Shown: piece by piece, positions 1 to 9,121 of the stretch
How positions within the stretch are numbered: position 1 is the first letter of the stretch
Layout of the letters: each line of letters begins with the position of its first letter
NCBI RefSeq assembly: GCF_030294945.1
Contig: NZ_AP018448.1
Coordinates: 7,470,001 to 7,534,000, forward strand
Length of the DNA stretch: 64,000 nucleotides
Direction: 5' to 3'
Source of the DNA: Streptomyces graminofaciens
GTDB taxonomy: Bacteria > Actinomycetota > Actinomycetes > Streptomycetales > Streptomycetaceae
Notes under the pieces: generated by a model
What the model was told of the DNA's origin: nothing
Databases searched by the model: none
Seen by the model: the letters and a program-made list of their open reading frames with translations, nothing else
Translations under genes and position numbers: made by a program

Positions 1-62
1 AGCAGCCCACGCCGGAGCGACTCGGCGACCGGCTCGTCGTCTTCCACCAGAAGTACGCGCAC
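1..62 (-). CDS. Response regulator, N-terminal fragment (cut by window edge)
   Basis: Only the first 20 or so codons are in the window. Read on the minus strand from a GTG they give [14 protein letters not shown], the first beta strand and acidic pocket (the two adjacent Asp residues) of a CheY-like receiver domain, most likely of an OmpR-type regulator. The rest of the gene, and any partner kinase, lie outside. It is divergent from the aspartate kinase gene across about 310 bp. Confidence 0.75.
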   Translation of the reverse strand, partial: MRVLLVEDDEPVAESLRRGL

Positions 63-376
63 GGGCCGACCTTAATACTTGAAAGTTGCGCTTCCGCTTG
101 GATCGGTGGCTCTCGTGTGACTCGGGGCACTTTTCCGCACTGTCGCAGACTGTTCGGTGACGGTGTGGGCAGAGACGTTCCCGGAGCGGTCGGATGTCCG
201 GGCGAGAAGCCGGGTGAAAACCGGGGGACGTCCGGAGAAAACCCAGGTGATCAAGGGGTGAGCGGGACATCTCACCATGCGGTACCAGGGGAGGGCATTT
301 CGACCGCTCGTTAGACTGAGCCGACCGCAGTACGTGTGTATGTGCGGAACAGGACTGAACCGAGCGAGGAGCGCAC
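63..376. other. Divergent intergenic region upstream of ask
   Basis: This stretch of about 310 bp separates the response regulator from aspartate kinase. It should hold both promoters. Short open frames here have poor codon bias and no ribosome site. A GAGGAGC purine run at 366-372 is the likely ribosome binding site of ask. I see no clear palindrome. Confidence 0.5.
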
Positions 377-1657
377 GTGGGCCTTGTCGTGCAGAAGTAC
401 GGAGGTTCCTCCGTAGCCGATGCCGAGGGCATCAAGCGCGTCGCCAAGCGAATCGTGGAAGCGAAGAAGAACGGCCACCAGGTGGTCGTCGTCGTTTCCG
501 CGATGGGCGACACGACGGACGAGCTGATCGATCTCGCCGAGCAGGTATCGCCGATTCCTGCCGGACGCGAGTTCGACATGCTGCTGACCGCCGGAGAGCG
601 GATCTCCATGGCACTGCTGGCCATGGCGATCAAAAACCTGGGCCACGAGGCCCAGTCGTTCACCGGCAGCCAGGCAGGCGTCATCACCGACTCGGTCCAC
701 AACAAAGCCCGGATCATCGACGTCACGCCCGGTCGGATCCGTACGGCGCTGGACGAGGGCAACATCGCGATCGTCGCCGGGTTCCAGGGCGTCAGCGCGG
801 ACAGCAAGGACATCACGACCCTCGGTCGTGGCGGGTCGGACACGACCGCCGTCGCGCTGGCCGCCGCGCTCGACGCCGAGGTCTGTGAGATCTACACCGA
901 CGTCGACGGCGTCTTCACCGCCGACCCGCGGGTCGTGAAGAAGGCGAAGAAGATCGACTGGATCTCTTCCGAGGACATGCTCGAACTGGCCTCGTCCGGT
1001 TCGAAGGTGCTGCTCCACCGCTGTGTGGAGTACGCCCGCCGCTACAACATCCCGATCCACGTCCGCTCGTCCTTCTCCGGACTGCCGGGCACCTGGGTCA
1101 GCAACGAGAAGCCAGAGTCGCAAGGGGACCACAAGGTGGAGCACGCCATCATCTCCGGAGTCGCCCACGACGTCTCCGAGGCCAAGGTCACGGTCGTCGG
1201 CGTCCCGGACAAGCCGGGCGAGGCCGCCGCGATCTTCCGCGCCATCGCGGACGCCGAGGTCAACATCGACATGGTGGTGCAGAACGTCTCCGCCGTGACG
1301 ACCGGTCTGACGGACATCTCCTTCACCCTCCCCAAGACCGAGGGCCGCAAGGCCATCGAGGCCCTGGAGAAGAACAAGGGCGCCATCGGCTTCGACTCGC
1401 TGCGCTACGACGACCAGATCGGCAAGATCTCCCTGGTCGGCGCCGGGATGAAGACCAACCCGGGAGTCACCGCCTCCTTCTTCGAGGCGCTCTCCGACGC
1501 GGGCGTGAACATCGAGCTGATCTCGACCTCCGAGATCCGCATCTCGGTCGTCACCCGCGCCGACGACGTCCCGAACGCCGTGCGTGCCGTGCACACGGCG
1601 TTCGGTCTCGACTCCGACAGCGACGAGGCCGTGGTCTACGGAGGCACCGGCCGATGA
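377..1657 (+). CDS. ask: Aspartate kinase
   Basis: Phosphorylates aspartate, the first step to lysine, threonine, methionine and diaminopimelate. The 426-residue product opens with the KYGGSSV kinase motif at residues 7-13 and has VFTADPR near residue 176, followed by two ACT domains from about residue 260 to the end, which carry feedback control by lysine or threonine. The GTG start has GAGGAGC just upstream. asd follows at once, so the two are probably one operon. An in-frame GTG at 1136 with AAGGGG at 1122-1127 could start a separate ACT-only subunit, as known for the alpha2beta2 aspartokinases of corynebacteria; that is inference here. Confidence 0.96.
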   Translation: MGLVVQKYGGSSVADAEGIKRVAKRIVEAKKNGHQVVVVVSAMGDTTDELIDLAEQVSPIPAGREFDMLLTAGERISMALLAMAIKNLGHEAQSFTGSQAGVITDSVHNKARIIDVTPGRIRTALDEGNIAIVAGFQGVSADSKDITTLGRGGSDTTAVALAAALDAEVCEIYTDVDGVFTADPRVVKKAKKIDWISSEDMLELASSGSKVLLHRCVEYARRYNIPIHVRSSFSGLPGTWVSNEKPESQGDHKVEHAIISGVAHDVSEAKVTVVGVPDKPGEAAAIFRAIADAEVNIDMVVQNVSAVTTGLTDISFTLPKTEGRKAIEALEKNKGAIGFDSLRYDDQIGKISLVGAGMKTNPGVTASFFEALSDAGVNIELISTSEIRISVVTRADDVPNAVRAVHTAFGLDSDSDEAVVYGGTGR

Positions 1658-1694
1658 ACGTCCGTTCCGCCCATGCCGGAGACCCCGGCCGTTG

Positions 1695-2762
1695 ATGGCC
1701 GGGTCCGCCAAGGCGGTCGGGCCGACGCTCGCGGTCGTGGGTGCGACCGGGGCCGTCGGCACGGTCATGCTCCAGATCCTGTCCCACCGCGCGGACATCT
1801 GGGGCGAGATCCGTCTGATCGCCTCCCCGCGCTCGGCCGGCCGCAAGCTGGCCGTGCGCGGGAGGCAGGTCGAGGTCGTGGCCCTGTCGGAGGAAGCCTT
1901 CGACGGGGTCGACATCGCCCTGTTCGACGTACCGGACGAGGTGGCGGCCCACTGGGCGCCGATCGCCGTGTCCAAGGGCGCGGTCGTGGTGGACAACTCG
2001 GGCACCTTCCGGATGCACCCGGAGGTGCCCCTCGTGGTCCCCGAGGTCAACCCGCACGCCGTACGCGTCCGGCCGCGCGGCATCATCGCCAACCCCAACT
2101 GCACGACCCTCTCGATGATCGTGGCGCTCGGCGCACTGCACGCCGAGTTCGGGCTACGCGGGCTGGTGGCCTCCTCGTACCAGGCCGTGAGCGGCGCGGG
2201 CCGGGCCGGCGTGGAGACCCTGCGGCAGCAGATCGCCCTCGTCGCCGGTACGTCACTGGGGACCAACCCCGGAGACGTACGGCGGGCCGTGGGCGACAAC
2301 ACCGGGCCGTTCCCGGAGCCGGTGGCGTTGAACGTCGTGCCGTGGGCGGGTTCGTTGCGCGAGGACGGCTGGTCCTCGGAGGAGATGAAGGTGCGGGACG
2401 AGTCCCGCAAGATCCTCGGACTGCCGCGGCTGCCGGTCGCCGTGACCTGCGTACGGGTGCCCGTGGTCACCGCCCACTCGCTCACGCTCCACGCCCGCTT
2501 CGAGAGCGAGGTCACGGTCGCCAAGGCGCGTGAGATCCTCGCCACGGCGCCGGGGGTCGTGCTCTACGACGACCCGGGCGCGGGGGAGTTCCCCACTCCC
2601 GCCGATGTGGTCGGCACCGACCCGACCTGGGTCGGGCGGGTACGCCGGGCCCTCGACGATCCGACGGCGCTCGAACTCTTCGTGTGCGGCGACAATCTGC
2701 GCAAGGGTGCGGCTTTGAACACCGCGCAGATCGCGGAGTTGGTGGCGGCGGAGTCGGCGTAG
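1695..2762 (+). CDS. asd: Aspartate-semialdehyde dehydrogenase
   Basis: Reduces aspartyl phosphate to aspartate semialdehyde with NADPH, the step after aspartate kinase. The product begins with a Rossmann motif (VVGATGAVG) and carries the active-site cysteine in ANPNCTT near residue 135, followed by QAVSGAG. The frame stays open to 1584 inside ask, but the sequence before 1695 is just the ask tail read in another frame, so the ATG at 1695 giving [16 protein letters not shown] is chosen. Its ribosome site (GGAG, 1677-1681) is a little far away. The gap to ask is 37 bp, which fits co-transcription. Confidence 0.95.
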   Translation: MAGSAKAVGPTLAVVGATGAVGTVMLQILSHRADIWGEIRLIASPRSAGRKLAVRGRQVEVVALSEEAFDGVDIALFDVPDEVAAHWAPIAVSKGAVVVDNSGTFRMHPEVPLVVPEVNPHAVRVRPRGIIANPNCTTLSMIVALGALHAEFGLRGLVASSYQAVSGAGRAGVETLRQQIALVAGTSLGTNPGDVRRAVGDNTGPFPEPVALNVVPWAGSLREDGWSSEEMKVRDESRKILGLPRLPVAVTCVRVPVVTAHSLTLHARFESEVTVAKAREILATAPGVVLYDDPGAGEFPTPADVVGTDPTWVGRVRRALDDPTALELFVCGDNLRKGAALNTAQIAELVAAESA

Positions 2763-3131
2763 ACCGCTCTGCAGGACGCCCTGGGCGCCGTTGTCGGTGG
2801 TGGCGTGTAAGTTCTTCGAGTCGACGGTTCGTCCGTCGAAGGATTTCCGGGTTGATTCAGGCCTCCCGGTGATCGAGGATTTCCCTCCCCGTTCTCCGCA
2901 ACCGCGCGGAGGACGGGGAGCGTCTTTAACGAGCGTCCTTCGGCGGGGCTGGGCGCAGCACACTTGGGGCATAGGGGAAGAGCTGGTACGCATGAGGGCG
3001 TTCGACGCGCTGCCCGGTTTCTGGCCGGTTGTGCCAACGGATGTACGGATCGTGCCAACAGATGCGCGGTCTGACGCAAAAGTGATGCCTGTCGCGTACA
3101 ACCCCTACGGGGGGATGCGTGTCCAACAGGC
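2763..3131. promoter_or_regulatory. Intergenic region before the SigE-type sigma gene, with paired direct repeat
   Basis: No convincing gene in about 370 bp. The notable element is a 13-base direct repeat, GTGCCAACGGATG at 3031-3043 and GTGCCAACAGATG at 3052-3064, spaced 21 bp start to start (two helical turns), about 70-100 bp before the sigma factor start. It could be a paired binding site for a regulator; this is inference. Confidence 0.35.
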
Positions 3132-3803
3132 GTGGCAGAGGTACTCGACTTCACTGCGGTACAGACGAGGGGCGCCGCCCTTCGTCCAGTCCGCCGTCCC
3201 CGCATGCCCGGTGCGCCCGGCGGCATGCCGGTGATCGCCCCCATGCCCGCTGCGCGGTCCACCCGCATCCCGAACCAGCGCGACGGCGCCGATGAGACGA
3301 CCACGGCCGCCGGCACGACGGTCGACCATCTCACCGAGACCTATCGCGCTCACTACCGTTCACTTCTCGGTCTCGCGGCGCTCCTCCTCGACGACACGGC
3401 CTCCTGCGAGGACGTCGTCCAGGAGGCGTTCATCCGCGTGCACTCGGCGCGCAAACGCGTCCGTGACCCTGAGAAGACGCTCGCCTATCTGCGCCAGACG
3501 GTCGTGAACCTCTCACGCTCCGCGCTGCGCCGCCGCATACTCGGCCTGAAGCTGCTGTCGAAGCCGATGCCGGACATGGCGAGCGCCGAAGAGGGCGCGT
3601 ACGACCAGCTGGAGCGCGACTCGCTGATCAAGGCGATGAAGGGGCTCCAGCGCCGTCAGCGCGAGGTCCTGGTGCTGCGCTACTTCGCGGACATGACCGA
3701 GGCCCAGGTCGCCGAGACGCTCGGGATATCCCTGGGCTCGGTCAAGGCGTACGGCTCCCGCGGCATCGCGGCCCTGCGCGTCGCCATGGAGGCGCCGGCA
3801 TGA
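3132..3803 (+). CDS. SigE-family ECF RNA polymerase sigma factor
   Basis: The 223-residue protein has sigma region 2 at about residues 60-125 (AHYRSLLGLAALLLDD, EDVVQEAFIRVH) and region 4 at about 165-220 (RRQREVLVLRYFADMTEAQV, then LGISLGSVKAYGSRG, a helix-turn-helix). The first 55 residues are Pro/Arg/Ala-rich and disordered-looking, as in several Streptomyces SigE-family members. The start used is GTG; a later ATG near 3204 would remove part of that tail. The downstream gene overlaps it by 4 bases (ATGA) and encodes a membrane protein, so this looks like a sigma factor with a membrane-bound modulator. Confidence 0.9.
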   Translation: MAEVLDFTAVQTRGAALRPVRRPRMPGAPGGMPVIAPMPAARSTRIPNQRDGADETTTAAGTTVDHLTETYRAHYRSLLGLAALLLDDTASCEDVVQEAFIRVHSARKRVRDPEKTLAYLRQTVVNLSRSALRRRILGLKLLSKPMPDMASAEEGAYDQLERDSLIKAMKGLQRRQREVLVLRYFADMTEAQVAETLGISLGSVKAYGSRGIAALRVAMEAPA

Positions 3804-5407
3804 GCGGGGGCGGAGTCGGCAAGGGTGACGGGGCCGGTCGGGACGACGAGTTCGACCGGGACGACGCGGTCACCAGGGATGACGTGGTCACCAGTGACGA
3901 CGCGGTCACCAGTGACGACGAGTTCGACCGGGACGACCCGGTCACCGGGGACGACGCGGTCACCGGCAACGACGCGGTCACCAGGGATGAGGCGTTCAGC
4001 AGGGACGACGAGTCCGGCGAGCGCGGCGAGGTCGGCGAGCGTGGCCAGGTCGGCAGCGGCGATGCGCGCGGCAAGGCGGGCGCGTTCGGTAAAGGGGACG
4101 CGTTCGGCAAGGGCCGGGACGACGGGATCAGTGGTCTCGCCGGGCTCGGTGGGACCTCCGGGTTCGTCGGGGCCTCAGGTCATTCCGGGCCTTCGGGTCT
4201 CTCCGGATCCTCAGGTCTCTCCGGGGCCTCGGGTCTCTCCGGATCCTCGGGCCGTTCGGGGCACTTGGGTGTCGCCGGGACCGACAAGCACGACGGACGC
4301 GCCTCGTGGGGGCGCGGGCGGAGCGAGCGCGTCGGGGGGCGCGCGCTCGACGAGCACGAAGAAACGCAATCGCACGCTGGGAACGGAACTGTGAATCACG
4401 GCCCCGACGGGTTCGACTCGGACGAACTGGCGCTGCGTAGTCTGCTGCACCAGACCGTGTCGGACATCGAGCCCCGAGACGGCACACTCGACCACCTACG
4501 ACGCGCGGTACCGGCCCGCCGGGCGCGCAAGCGTCAGGCCGTCGTCGGCATGGCGGCCGCCGCGCTCTTCGTCGGCACGGCGATCCCCGCCCTCGTCCAT
4601 GTCTCCAACTCCACCGGCTCCGACCCCAACCCCTCGGTGGTCGGCCACGGTTCGCAGACCCAGGGCAACGCCGGCCAGTCCAAGGGCCAGTCCGGCAGCG
4701 GCGGTTCGTCGGGTGGTGATTCCGGGGCCTCCAAGGGCTCCGGTAAGGACGCCGACAAGGACAAGGGCGACAAGGACAAGGGCCAGTCGACGGTGAACCC
4801 CGAGGTGACGGCGACGGCCGCGGGCGCCGCGGCGTGCACGGCCGAGCAGCTCGCCAGCGCCGGTTCCGGCGTCAGCGCCCCCGACTCCGTCGGCGCGGTC
4901 TACGGCTACTTCCGGGTGTCCAACACCTCCAGCAACATCTGTACGGTCGCCGGCGCGGGCGGTATGAGCCTCACGCCGGGGGGTGCCGCGGACCAGTCGA
5001 AGATCACCGTGGCGGACCATGTCGCGGGCGACGCGGCGAGCGGCCTTCCCGACCCGTCCCTCTCCGTCGCCCAGATGGAGCTGGCGCCGGGCGCCGCGTA
5101 CGTGGTGCGGTTCGCCTGGGTGCCCTCGGAGGCCTGCCCCACCAGCAACAGCAGCGGCGGTACCAGCGGAGGCACGGACCCCTCGCCGGACCCGACGCCC
5201 ACGGACGACGCCTCGGACAACGGCGGCACCGGCACGGACAGCGGCAACACGGTGTCGAGCCAGCTCATCATGGAGGACGGCGGCACGGCCGACGGCAGCG
5301 TCACCGTCTCCTACGCGGCGGAGGGCGGCGCGGCGGGCGCGGCGACCACGGTGGGCAACGCGTGCGCGGGCACGGTCTACCGGACGGGGCTGCTGCAGGC
5401 GACCTGA
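3800..5407 (+). CDS. Single-pass membrane protein with DUF4232-like outer domain; sigma partner
   Basis: The ATG overlaps the sigma factor stop. The 535-residue product has four parts: an acidic repetitive head (residues 10-70, many DDAVT and DDEFDRDD units); a Gly/Ser repeat (about 115-155, SGLSGSSG units); a short cytoplasmic region with SDELALRSLLHQTVSDI before one membrane helix at about 247-268; and an outer domain with Ser/Gly/Lys linkers and a CTAEQLA-YFRVSNTSSNICTV pattern like DUF4232. The position suggests an anti-sigma role, but no zinc or ASD motif is seen. A GTG at 4391 (VNHGPDGFDSDEL) could be the older start, the head being a later expansion. Confidence 0.75.
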   Translation: MSGGGVGKGDGAGRDDEFDRDDAVTRDDVVTSDDAVTSDDEFDRDDPVTGDDAVTGNDAVTRDEAFSRDDESGERGEVGERGQVGSGDARGKAGAFGKGDAFGKGRDDGISGLAGLGGTSGFVGASGHSGPSGLSGSSGLSGASGLSGSSGRSGHLGVAGTDKHDGRASWGRGRSERVGGRALDEHEETQSHAGNGTVNHGPDGFDSDELALRSLLHQTVSDIEPRDGTLDHLRRAVPARRARKRQAVVGMAAAALFVGTAIPALVHVSNSTGSDPNPSVVGHGSQTQGNAGQSKGQSGSGGSSGGDSGASKGSGKDADKDKGDKDKGQSTVNPEVTATAAGAAACTAEQLASAGSGVSAPDSVGAVYGYFRVSNTSSNICTVAGAGGMSLTPGGAADQSKITVADHVAGDAASGLPDPSLSVAQMELAPGAAYVVRFAWVPSEACPTSNSSGGTSGGTDPSPDPTPTDDASDNGGTGTDSGNTVSSQLIMEDGGTADGSVTVSYAAEGGAAGAATTVGNACAGTVYRTGLLQAT

Positions 5408-5527
5408 CCGGGAACGCTTCGGCCGGCTGGGCGGCTGGGCGGCTGGGCGGCTGGGTGGCCGGGTGGCGGGCAGCGGGAACGCTTCGGGCGGCTGCGTGGC
5501 GGACAGCGGGAACGCTTCGGACCGGGG
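5408..5527. repeat. Short tandem and dispersed repeats between convergent genes
   Basis: The junction between the membrane protein and the SURF1 gene holds three copies of GGGAACGCTTCGG (near 5410, 5479 and 5509) separated by a GGCTGGGC tandem run. The arrangement looks like slippage growth in a region free of genes. Confidence 0.7.
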
Positions 5528-6364
5528 CTAGGTGGCGGGTTCCGTTTCCCGTGCCTGGCCCGCCTGGCCCGCCGCATCCTCCGCCAGACCTTCCGCCGGA
5601 TTCTCGTCCGGGACCAGGCCCAGCTCCGCGTCCCGGACGAACTCCACCTCGCGGCGCAGCAGCCGGAACCACATGAACACCACGAAGCCGGCGAAGACGA
5701 ACCACTCCCCGGTGTAGCCCAGGTTCTGGAACGCCTTCAGGTCCAGGCCCGTGTCCTGCGGCGCGGTCGCGGGCACGGCCTTCATCCCCGAGTCGGCCTT
5801 GTCCAGCGTGATCCAGGCGTCGTACAGCTTGTCCGGCACCAGGTTCACGAGCGCCGCCGCGCTGATCGTCCCGGCCTGACCGGCCGGGAGACCGCCCTGC
5901 GCGGTCACGCCGTTCGACCCCGGGGTCTCGGAGGCCTGCAGCGCGCCGGTCACGGTGACCTCGCCGGTGGGCGGCGCCGGGGCCCGGTCCGCGTCGGCGT
6001 CGCCGGGCAGCCAGCCCCGGACGACGGGCAGGGATTTGCCGTCGTCGGTGCGCAGCAGCGTCAGCACGTAGAACCCGCGCTTGCCGTCGAGACTGCGCTC
6101 CGGCACGAGCAACTGCTCCCCGTACCGTCCCGTCGCGATCGCCGGATCGCCCGAGGTCTCCTTGTCCACCGGCAGCAGCTCGTCCAGCGGACGCGCGGCC
6201 GGCCGCTTCGACGGGTCGGCCTGCTCGGTCGCGGCCCGGTGGTCCGCCATCCGGTCCTCGAACCGGCTCAGCTGCCAGGACCCCATGAACAGGCAGAAGG
6301 GGATGGCGAGCAGCACGAAGACGTTGATCCCCCACCATCGGGGCGTCAGCAGAAACCGGTACAC
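5528..6364 (-). CDS. SURF1 family protein (cytochrome c oxidase assembly)
   Basis: The 278-residue protein has a membrane helix at about residues 10-28, then GSWQLSRFEDR, the typical SURF1 entry motif (GxWQxxR), an outer domain containing GRYGEQLLVPERSLDGKRGF and VVRGWLP, and a second helix at about 216-236 (WFVFAGFVVFMWF). SURF1 proteins help insert heme a into the oxidase in the membrane. The C-terminal 40 residues are acidic and Ala/Gly-rich. It stands alone, convergent with the DUF4232-like gene. Confidence 0.93.
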   Translation of the reverse strand: MYRFLLTPRWWGINVFVLLAIPFCLFMGSWQLSRFEDRMADHRAATEQADPSKRPAARPLDELLPVDKETSGDPAIATGRYGEQLLVPERSLDGKRGFYVLTLLRTDDGKSLPVVRGWLPGDADADRAPAPPTGEVTVTGALQASETPGSNGVTAQGGLPAGQAGTISAAALVNLVPDKLYDAWITLDKADSGMKAVPATAPQDTGLDLKAFQNLGYTGEWFVFAGFVVFMWFRLLRREVEFVRDAELGLVPDENPAEGLAEDAAGQAGQARETEPAT

Positions 6365-6430
6365 GCCTTCAACCGTACGGTGCCGTCGGCGACGGGCGGG
6401 GCGCGGGGGTCCGTACCTCGCGTCCCCCTC

Positions 6431-6814
6431 TCAGTACCTCTCGACGAGGTGCTCCCGGCCGGCGGGCGGCTCGTACGGCTCGGGCCAGAAGTCGACGACG
6501 CCTGATATCAGGCCGCGCTCGTCACCCGTGAAGAAGGAGACGGCGTGCGTCTCCTCCGGCCCGACCGTGACACGCACCCAGGAGACGACCTGCCCCGGCT
6601 CCGCGACGATCCGCTCGATCCGGGCATGCCAGTCGCCCGGATACTCCCGGTTGAACCGGACGTACGTCTCCTTGCCGCGGATGCGTTCGCGTGTCTGCGG
6701 CAGTGTGTAGACGACGTCGTCGGCCAGTGTCTTGGCGAACGCGGCCCAGTCACGTGCCTCGGCCGCGGCCCAGAAGCTCTCGACGGTCTTGCGTAGATCC
6801 GTTACCGGTGTCAT
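6431..6814 (-). CDS. SnoaL-like / NTF2-fold nuclear transport factor 2 protein
   Basis: A 127-residue single-domain protein: MTPVTDLRKTVESFWAAAEA, then W-AAFAKTLADDVVYTLPQTRERIRG, then YVRFNREYPGDWHARIERIV, the alpha plus beta barrel pattern of SnoaL-like/NTF2 domains. Such proteins bind small hydrophobic ligands or act as isomerases or cyclases; the ligand cannot be told here. The frame runs further upstream, but the part beyond 6814 overlaps the next gene's promoter and lacks family features. It is divergent from the S9 peptidase with about 120 bp between. Confidence 0.85.
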   Translation of the reverse strand: MTPVTDLRKTVESFWAAAEARDWAAFAKTLADDVVYTLPQTRERIRGKETYVRFNREYPGDWHARIERIVAEPGQVVSWVRVTVGPEETHAVSFFTGDERGLISGVVDFWPEPYEPPAGREHLVERY

Positions 6815-6932
6815 GGGGCGAGTGTGCACCCGGCCACTGACAATCGGGCCGGGTCGAGCAGCCGGAGGGGAGTTGTCCACAGGCTGGGGGCCTCGGCAGC
6901 GGGTTGTCGGTCGGGGCGGGCAGTATGGGGCC

Positions 6933-8780
6933 ATGACTGACAGCAACGGGTCCAAGCCCCAAGCCGAGATGACGCCGGACCTCGACCACGGGCCGATGCC
7001 CGACTGGGAGAAGCGGTTCCGCGCCCCGAGGGTGTCCCTGCCGGACTGGGCGGAGGACGCCCCGCACCGCTCGCTGTTCGTCTCCAACGCCACGGGGACG
7101 TACGAGCTGTACGCGTGGGACCGTGCGACGGGCGAGCAGCGCCAGGTCACCGACCGGGCGAACGGCACGACGGACGGCGTGCTCTCGCCCGACGGCGAGT
7201 GGATCTGGTGGTTCGACGACAAGGACGGCGACGAGTTCGGCGTATGGCGCCGCCAGCCGTTCTCCGGCGGCCCGGACGAAGAGGCCACACCGGGCCTGGA
7301 GCCTTCGTACCCGGCGGGTCTGGCCATCGGCCGCGACGGCCGTACGGCGGTCGTCGGCCGCTCGACGGACGAGGACGGCTCGACGATCCACCTGTCCAGG
7401 TACGGCTCGGAGCCGGTCGAGATCTACCGTCACCGGGAGTCGGCCGGCGTCGGCGACCTCTCGCACGACGGCTCGCTCATCGCGATCGAGCACACCGAGC
7501 ACGGCGACGCGATGCACTCGGCGCTGCGCGTGGTGCGGCCGGACGGTACGACGGTCGCCGAGCTCGACGACACCAAGGGCGGCACGGTCGAGCTGGGCCT
7601 GGAGGTGCTCGGCTTCGCTCCGCTCGACGGGGACACGAGGCTGCTCATCGGGCATCAGCGCGGTGGCCGCTGGGAGCCGCTGGTGTGGGACGTCGCGACG
7701 GGGGAGGAGACCGACCTCGGCCTCGCGGACCGGCTGGACGGCGATCTGAGCGCCGAGTGGTATCCGGACGGGTCCGCGCTGCTCGTCGTCCACGACTTCG
7801 AGGCCCGCAGCGATCTGTGGCGCTACGACCTGGCGTCGCGTCGTCTGGAGCGGGTGGAGACCCCGAAGGGCACGGTGTCGGGGGCCACGGCCCGGCCCGA
7901 CGGCAGTGTGGAGTACCTGTGGTCGTCCGCCGCCGAGCCGCCGGTCGTCCGCTCCACGACGGGTGAGGTCGTGCTCGACCCGCCGGGCATGAAGAGCCCC
8001 GGTTCGGTGCCGGTGGAGGACGTGTGGGTGGAGAGCCCCGGCGGCCGGGTCCACGCCCTGGTGCAGCGCCCGGCGGGCGTCGAGGGCCCCTGCCCCACGG
8101 TCTTCGACATCCACGGCGGCCCGACCTGGCACGACAGCGACGCGTTCGCGGCGGCACCGGCGGCCTGGCTCGACCACGGGTACGCGGTGATCCGCATCAA
8201 CTACCGGGGCTCGACGGGCTACGGCCGCGCCTGGACCGACGCGCTGAAGCACCGGGTCGGCCTCATCGAGCTGGAGGACATCGAGGCGGTCCGGGAGTGG
8301 GCGGTGACGTCCGGCCTCGCGGACCCCGAGCGCCTGATCCTCACCGGTGGCTCCTGGGGCGGCTATCTGACCCTGCTCGGGCTCGGCACGCGGCCGGACG
8401 CGTGGACCCTGGGGATCGCGGCGGTTCCGGTAGCGGACTACGTCACGGCGTACCACGACGAGATGGAGGCACTGAAGGCGATGGACCGCACGTTGCTGGG
8501 GGGTACGCCGGAGGAGGTGCCCGAGCGGTTCGAGGCGTCGTCCCCGCTGACGTACGTCGACGCGGTCAAGGCTCCCGTCTACATCTCGGCCGGCGTGAAC
8601 GACCCCCGCTGCCCGATCCGGCAGATCGACAACTACGTCGACAGGCTGGCGGCCAGGGAGGCGGTGCACGAGGTGTACCGCTATGACGCCGGGCACGGCT
8701 CGCTGGTGGTGGACGAGCGGATCAAGCAGCTGAGGCTTGAACTGGAGTTCGCGGAGCGACACCTGGGGCTCCGCGGCTAG
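6933..8780 (+). CDS. S9 family prolyl oligopeptidase-like serine peptidase
   Basis: About 615 residues. The first 350 form a beta-propeller (repeats such as GVLSPDGEWIWWFDD, YPDGSALLVVHDF). The C-terminal alpha/beta hydrolase domain has the nucleophile motif TGGSWGGYL (Ser near residue 473), the acid in GVNDPRCPI (near 555) and the base in DAGHGSLV (near 587). No signal peptide is visible, so it is a cytoplasmic peptidase or acylaminoacyl peptidase. The ATG at 6933 is chosen because the upstream part of the frame overlaps the SnoaL gene. Confidence 0.93.
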   Translation: MTDSNGSKPQAEMTPDLDHGPMPDWEKRFRAPRVSLPDWAEDAPHRSLFVSNATGTYELYAWDRATGEQRQVTDRANGTTDGVLSPDGEWIWWFDDKDGDEFGVWRRQPFSGGPDEEATPGLEPSYPAGLAIGRDGRTAVVGRSTDEDGSTIHLSRYGSEPVEIYRHRESAGVGDLSHDGSLIAIEHTEHGDAMHSALRVVRPDGTTVAELDDTKGGTVELGLEVLGFAPLDGDTRLLIGHQRGGRWEPLVWDVATGEETDLGLADRLDGDLSAEWYPDGSALLVVHDFEARSDLWRYDLASRRLERVETPKGTVSGATARPDGSVEYLWSSAAEPPVVRSTTGEVVLDPPGMKSPGSVPVEDVWVESPGGRVHALVQRPAGVEGPCPTVFDIHGGPTWHDSDAFAAAPAAWLDHGYAVIRINYRGSTGYGRAWTDALKHRVGLIELEDIEAVREWAVTSGLADPERLILTGGSWGGYLTLLGLGTRPDAWTLGIAAVPVADYVTAYHDEMEALKAMDRTLLGGTPEEVPERFEASSPLTYVDAVKAPVYISAGVNDPRCPIRQIDNYVDRLAAREAVHEVYRYDAGHGSLVVDERIKQLRLELEFAERHLGLRG

Positions 8781-9121
8781 CGGCAGTTCGCCCCCGCGCC
8801 CGTGTTGTTGTCATCACGGGCACTGTCATCAGGTGCGCTGTCATCAGGTGCGCTGTCATCAGGGGCGCGGGGAACTGCGCGACAAGCCCCCACCGGCCCG
8901 CAGCCATCAAACCGGCCGGGGTCTGGGGGCGCAGCCCCCGGCTCGTGGATGGGACGGGTAGGGGCGGCGGGGGCGAGAACCTCCCCTCGCGCATCGGCGC
9001 ATCGGCGCATCGGCGCATCGGCGCATCGGCGGGGCGGCGGGGCGGCGGGGCGAGAACCTCCTCCCCCCGCACCGGTGCGGTTGCGGGGGCGGGACCTCCC
9101 CTCGCACCCCCACCGGCATGG
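8781..9121. repeat. Repeat-rich junction between convergent genes
   Basis: No gene in about 340 bp. It holds a 15-bp tandem repeat (GTCATCAGGTGCGCT, nearly three copies, about 8823-8862), a dispersed intergenic repeat that begins GGGGCGCGGGGAACTGCGCG at 8862, a shared tail ATGGGACGGGTAGGGGCGGC near 8949, and five 8-bp units GCGCATCG at about 8989-9031. The dispersed part recurs at 53461-53611, again between convergent genes. Confidence 0.8.

Noticed and set aside
311..2545. A 744-codon open frame on the minus strand opposite ask and asd
   Set aside because: It is a shadow of two strong genes; the translation has no domain and the codon bias fits the plus strand.
8823..9031. Regular short repeats considered as a CRISPR array
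   Set aside because: Units of 8 and 15 bases with no unique spacers and no cas genes nearby; they are simple tandem repeats.
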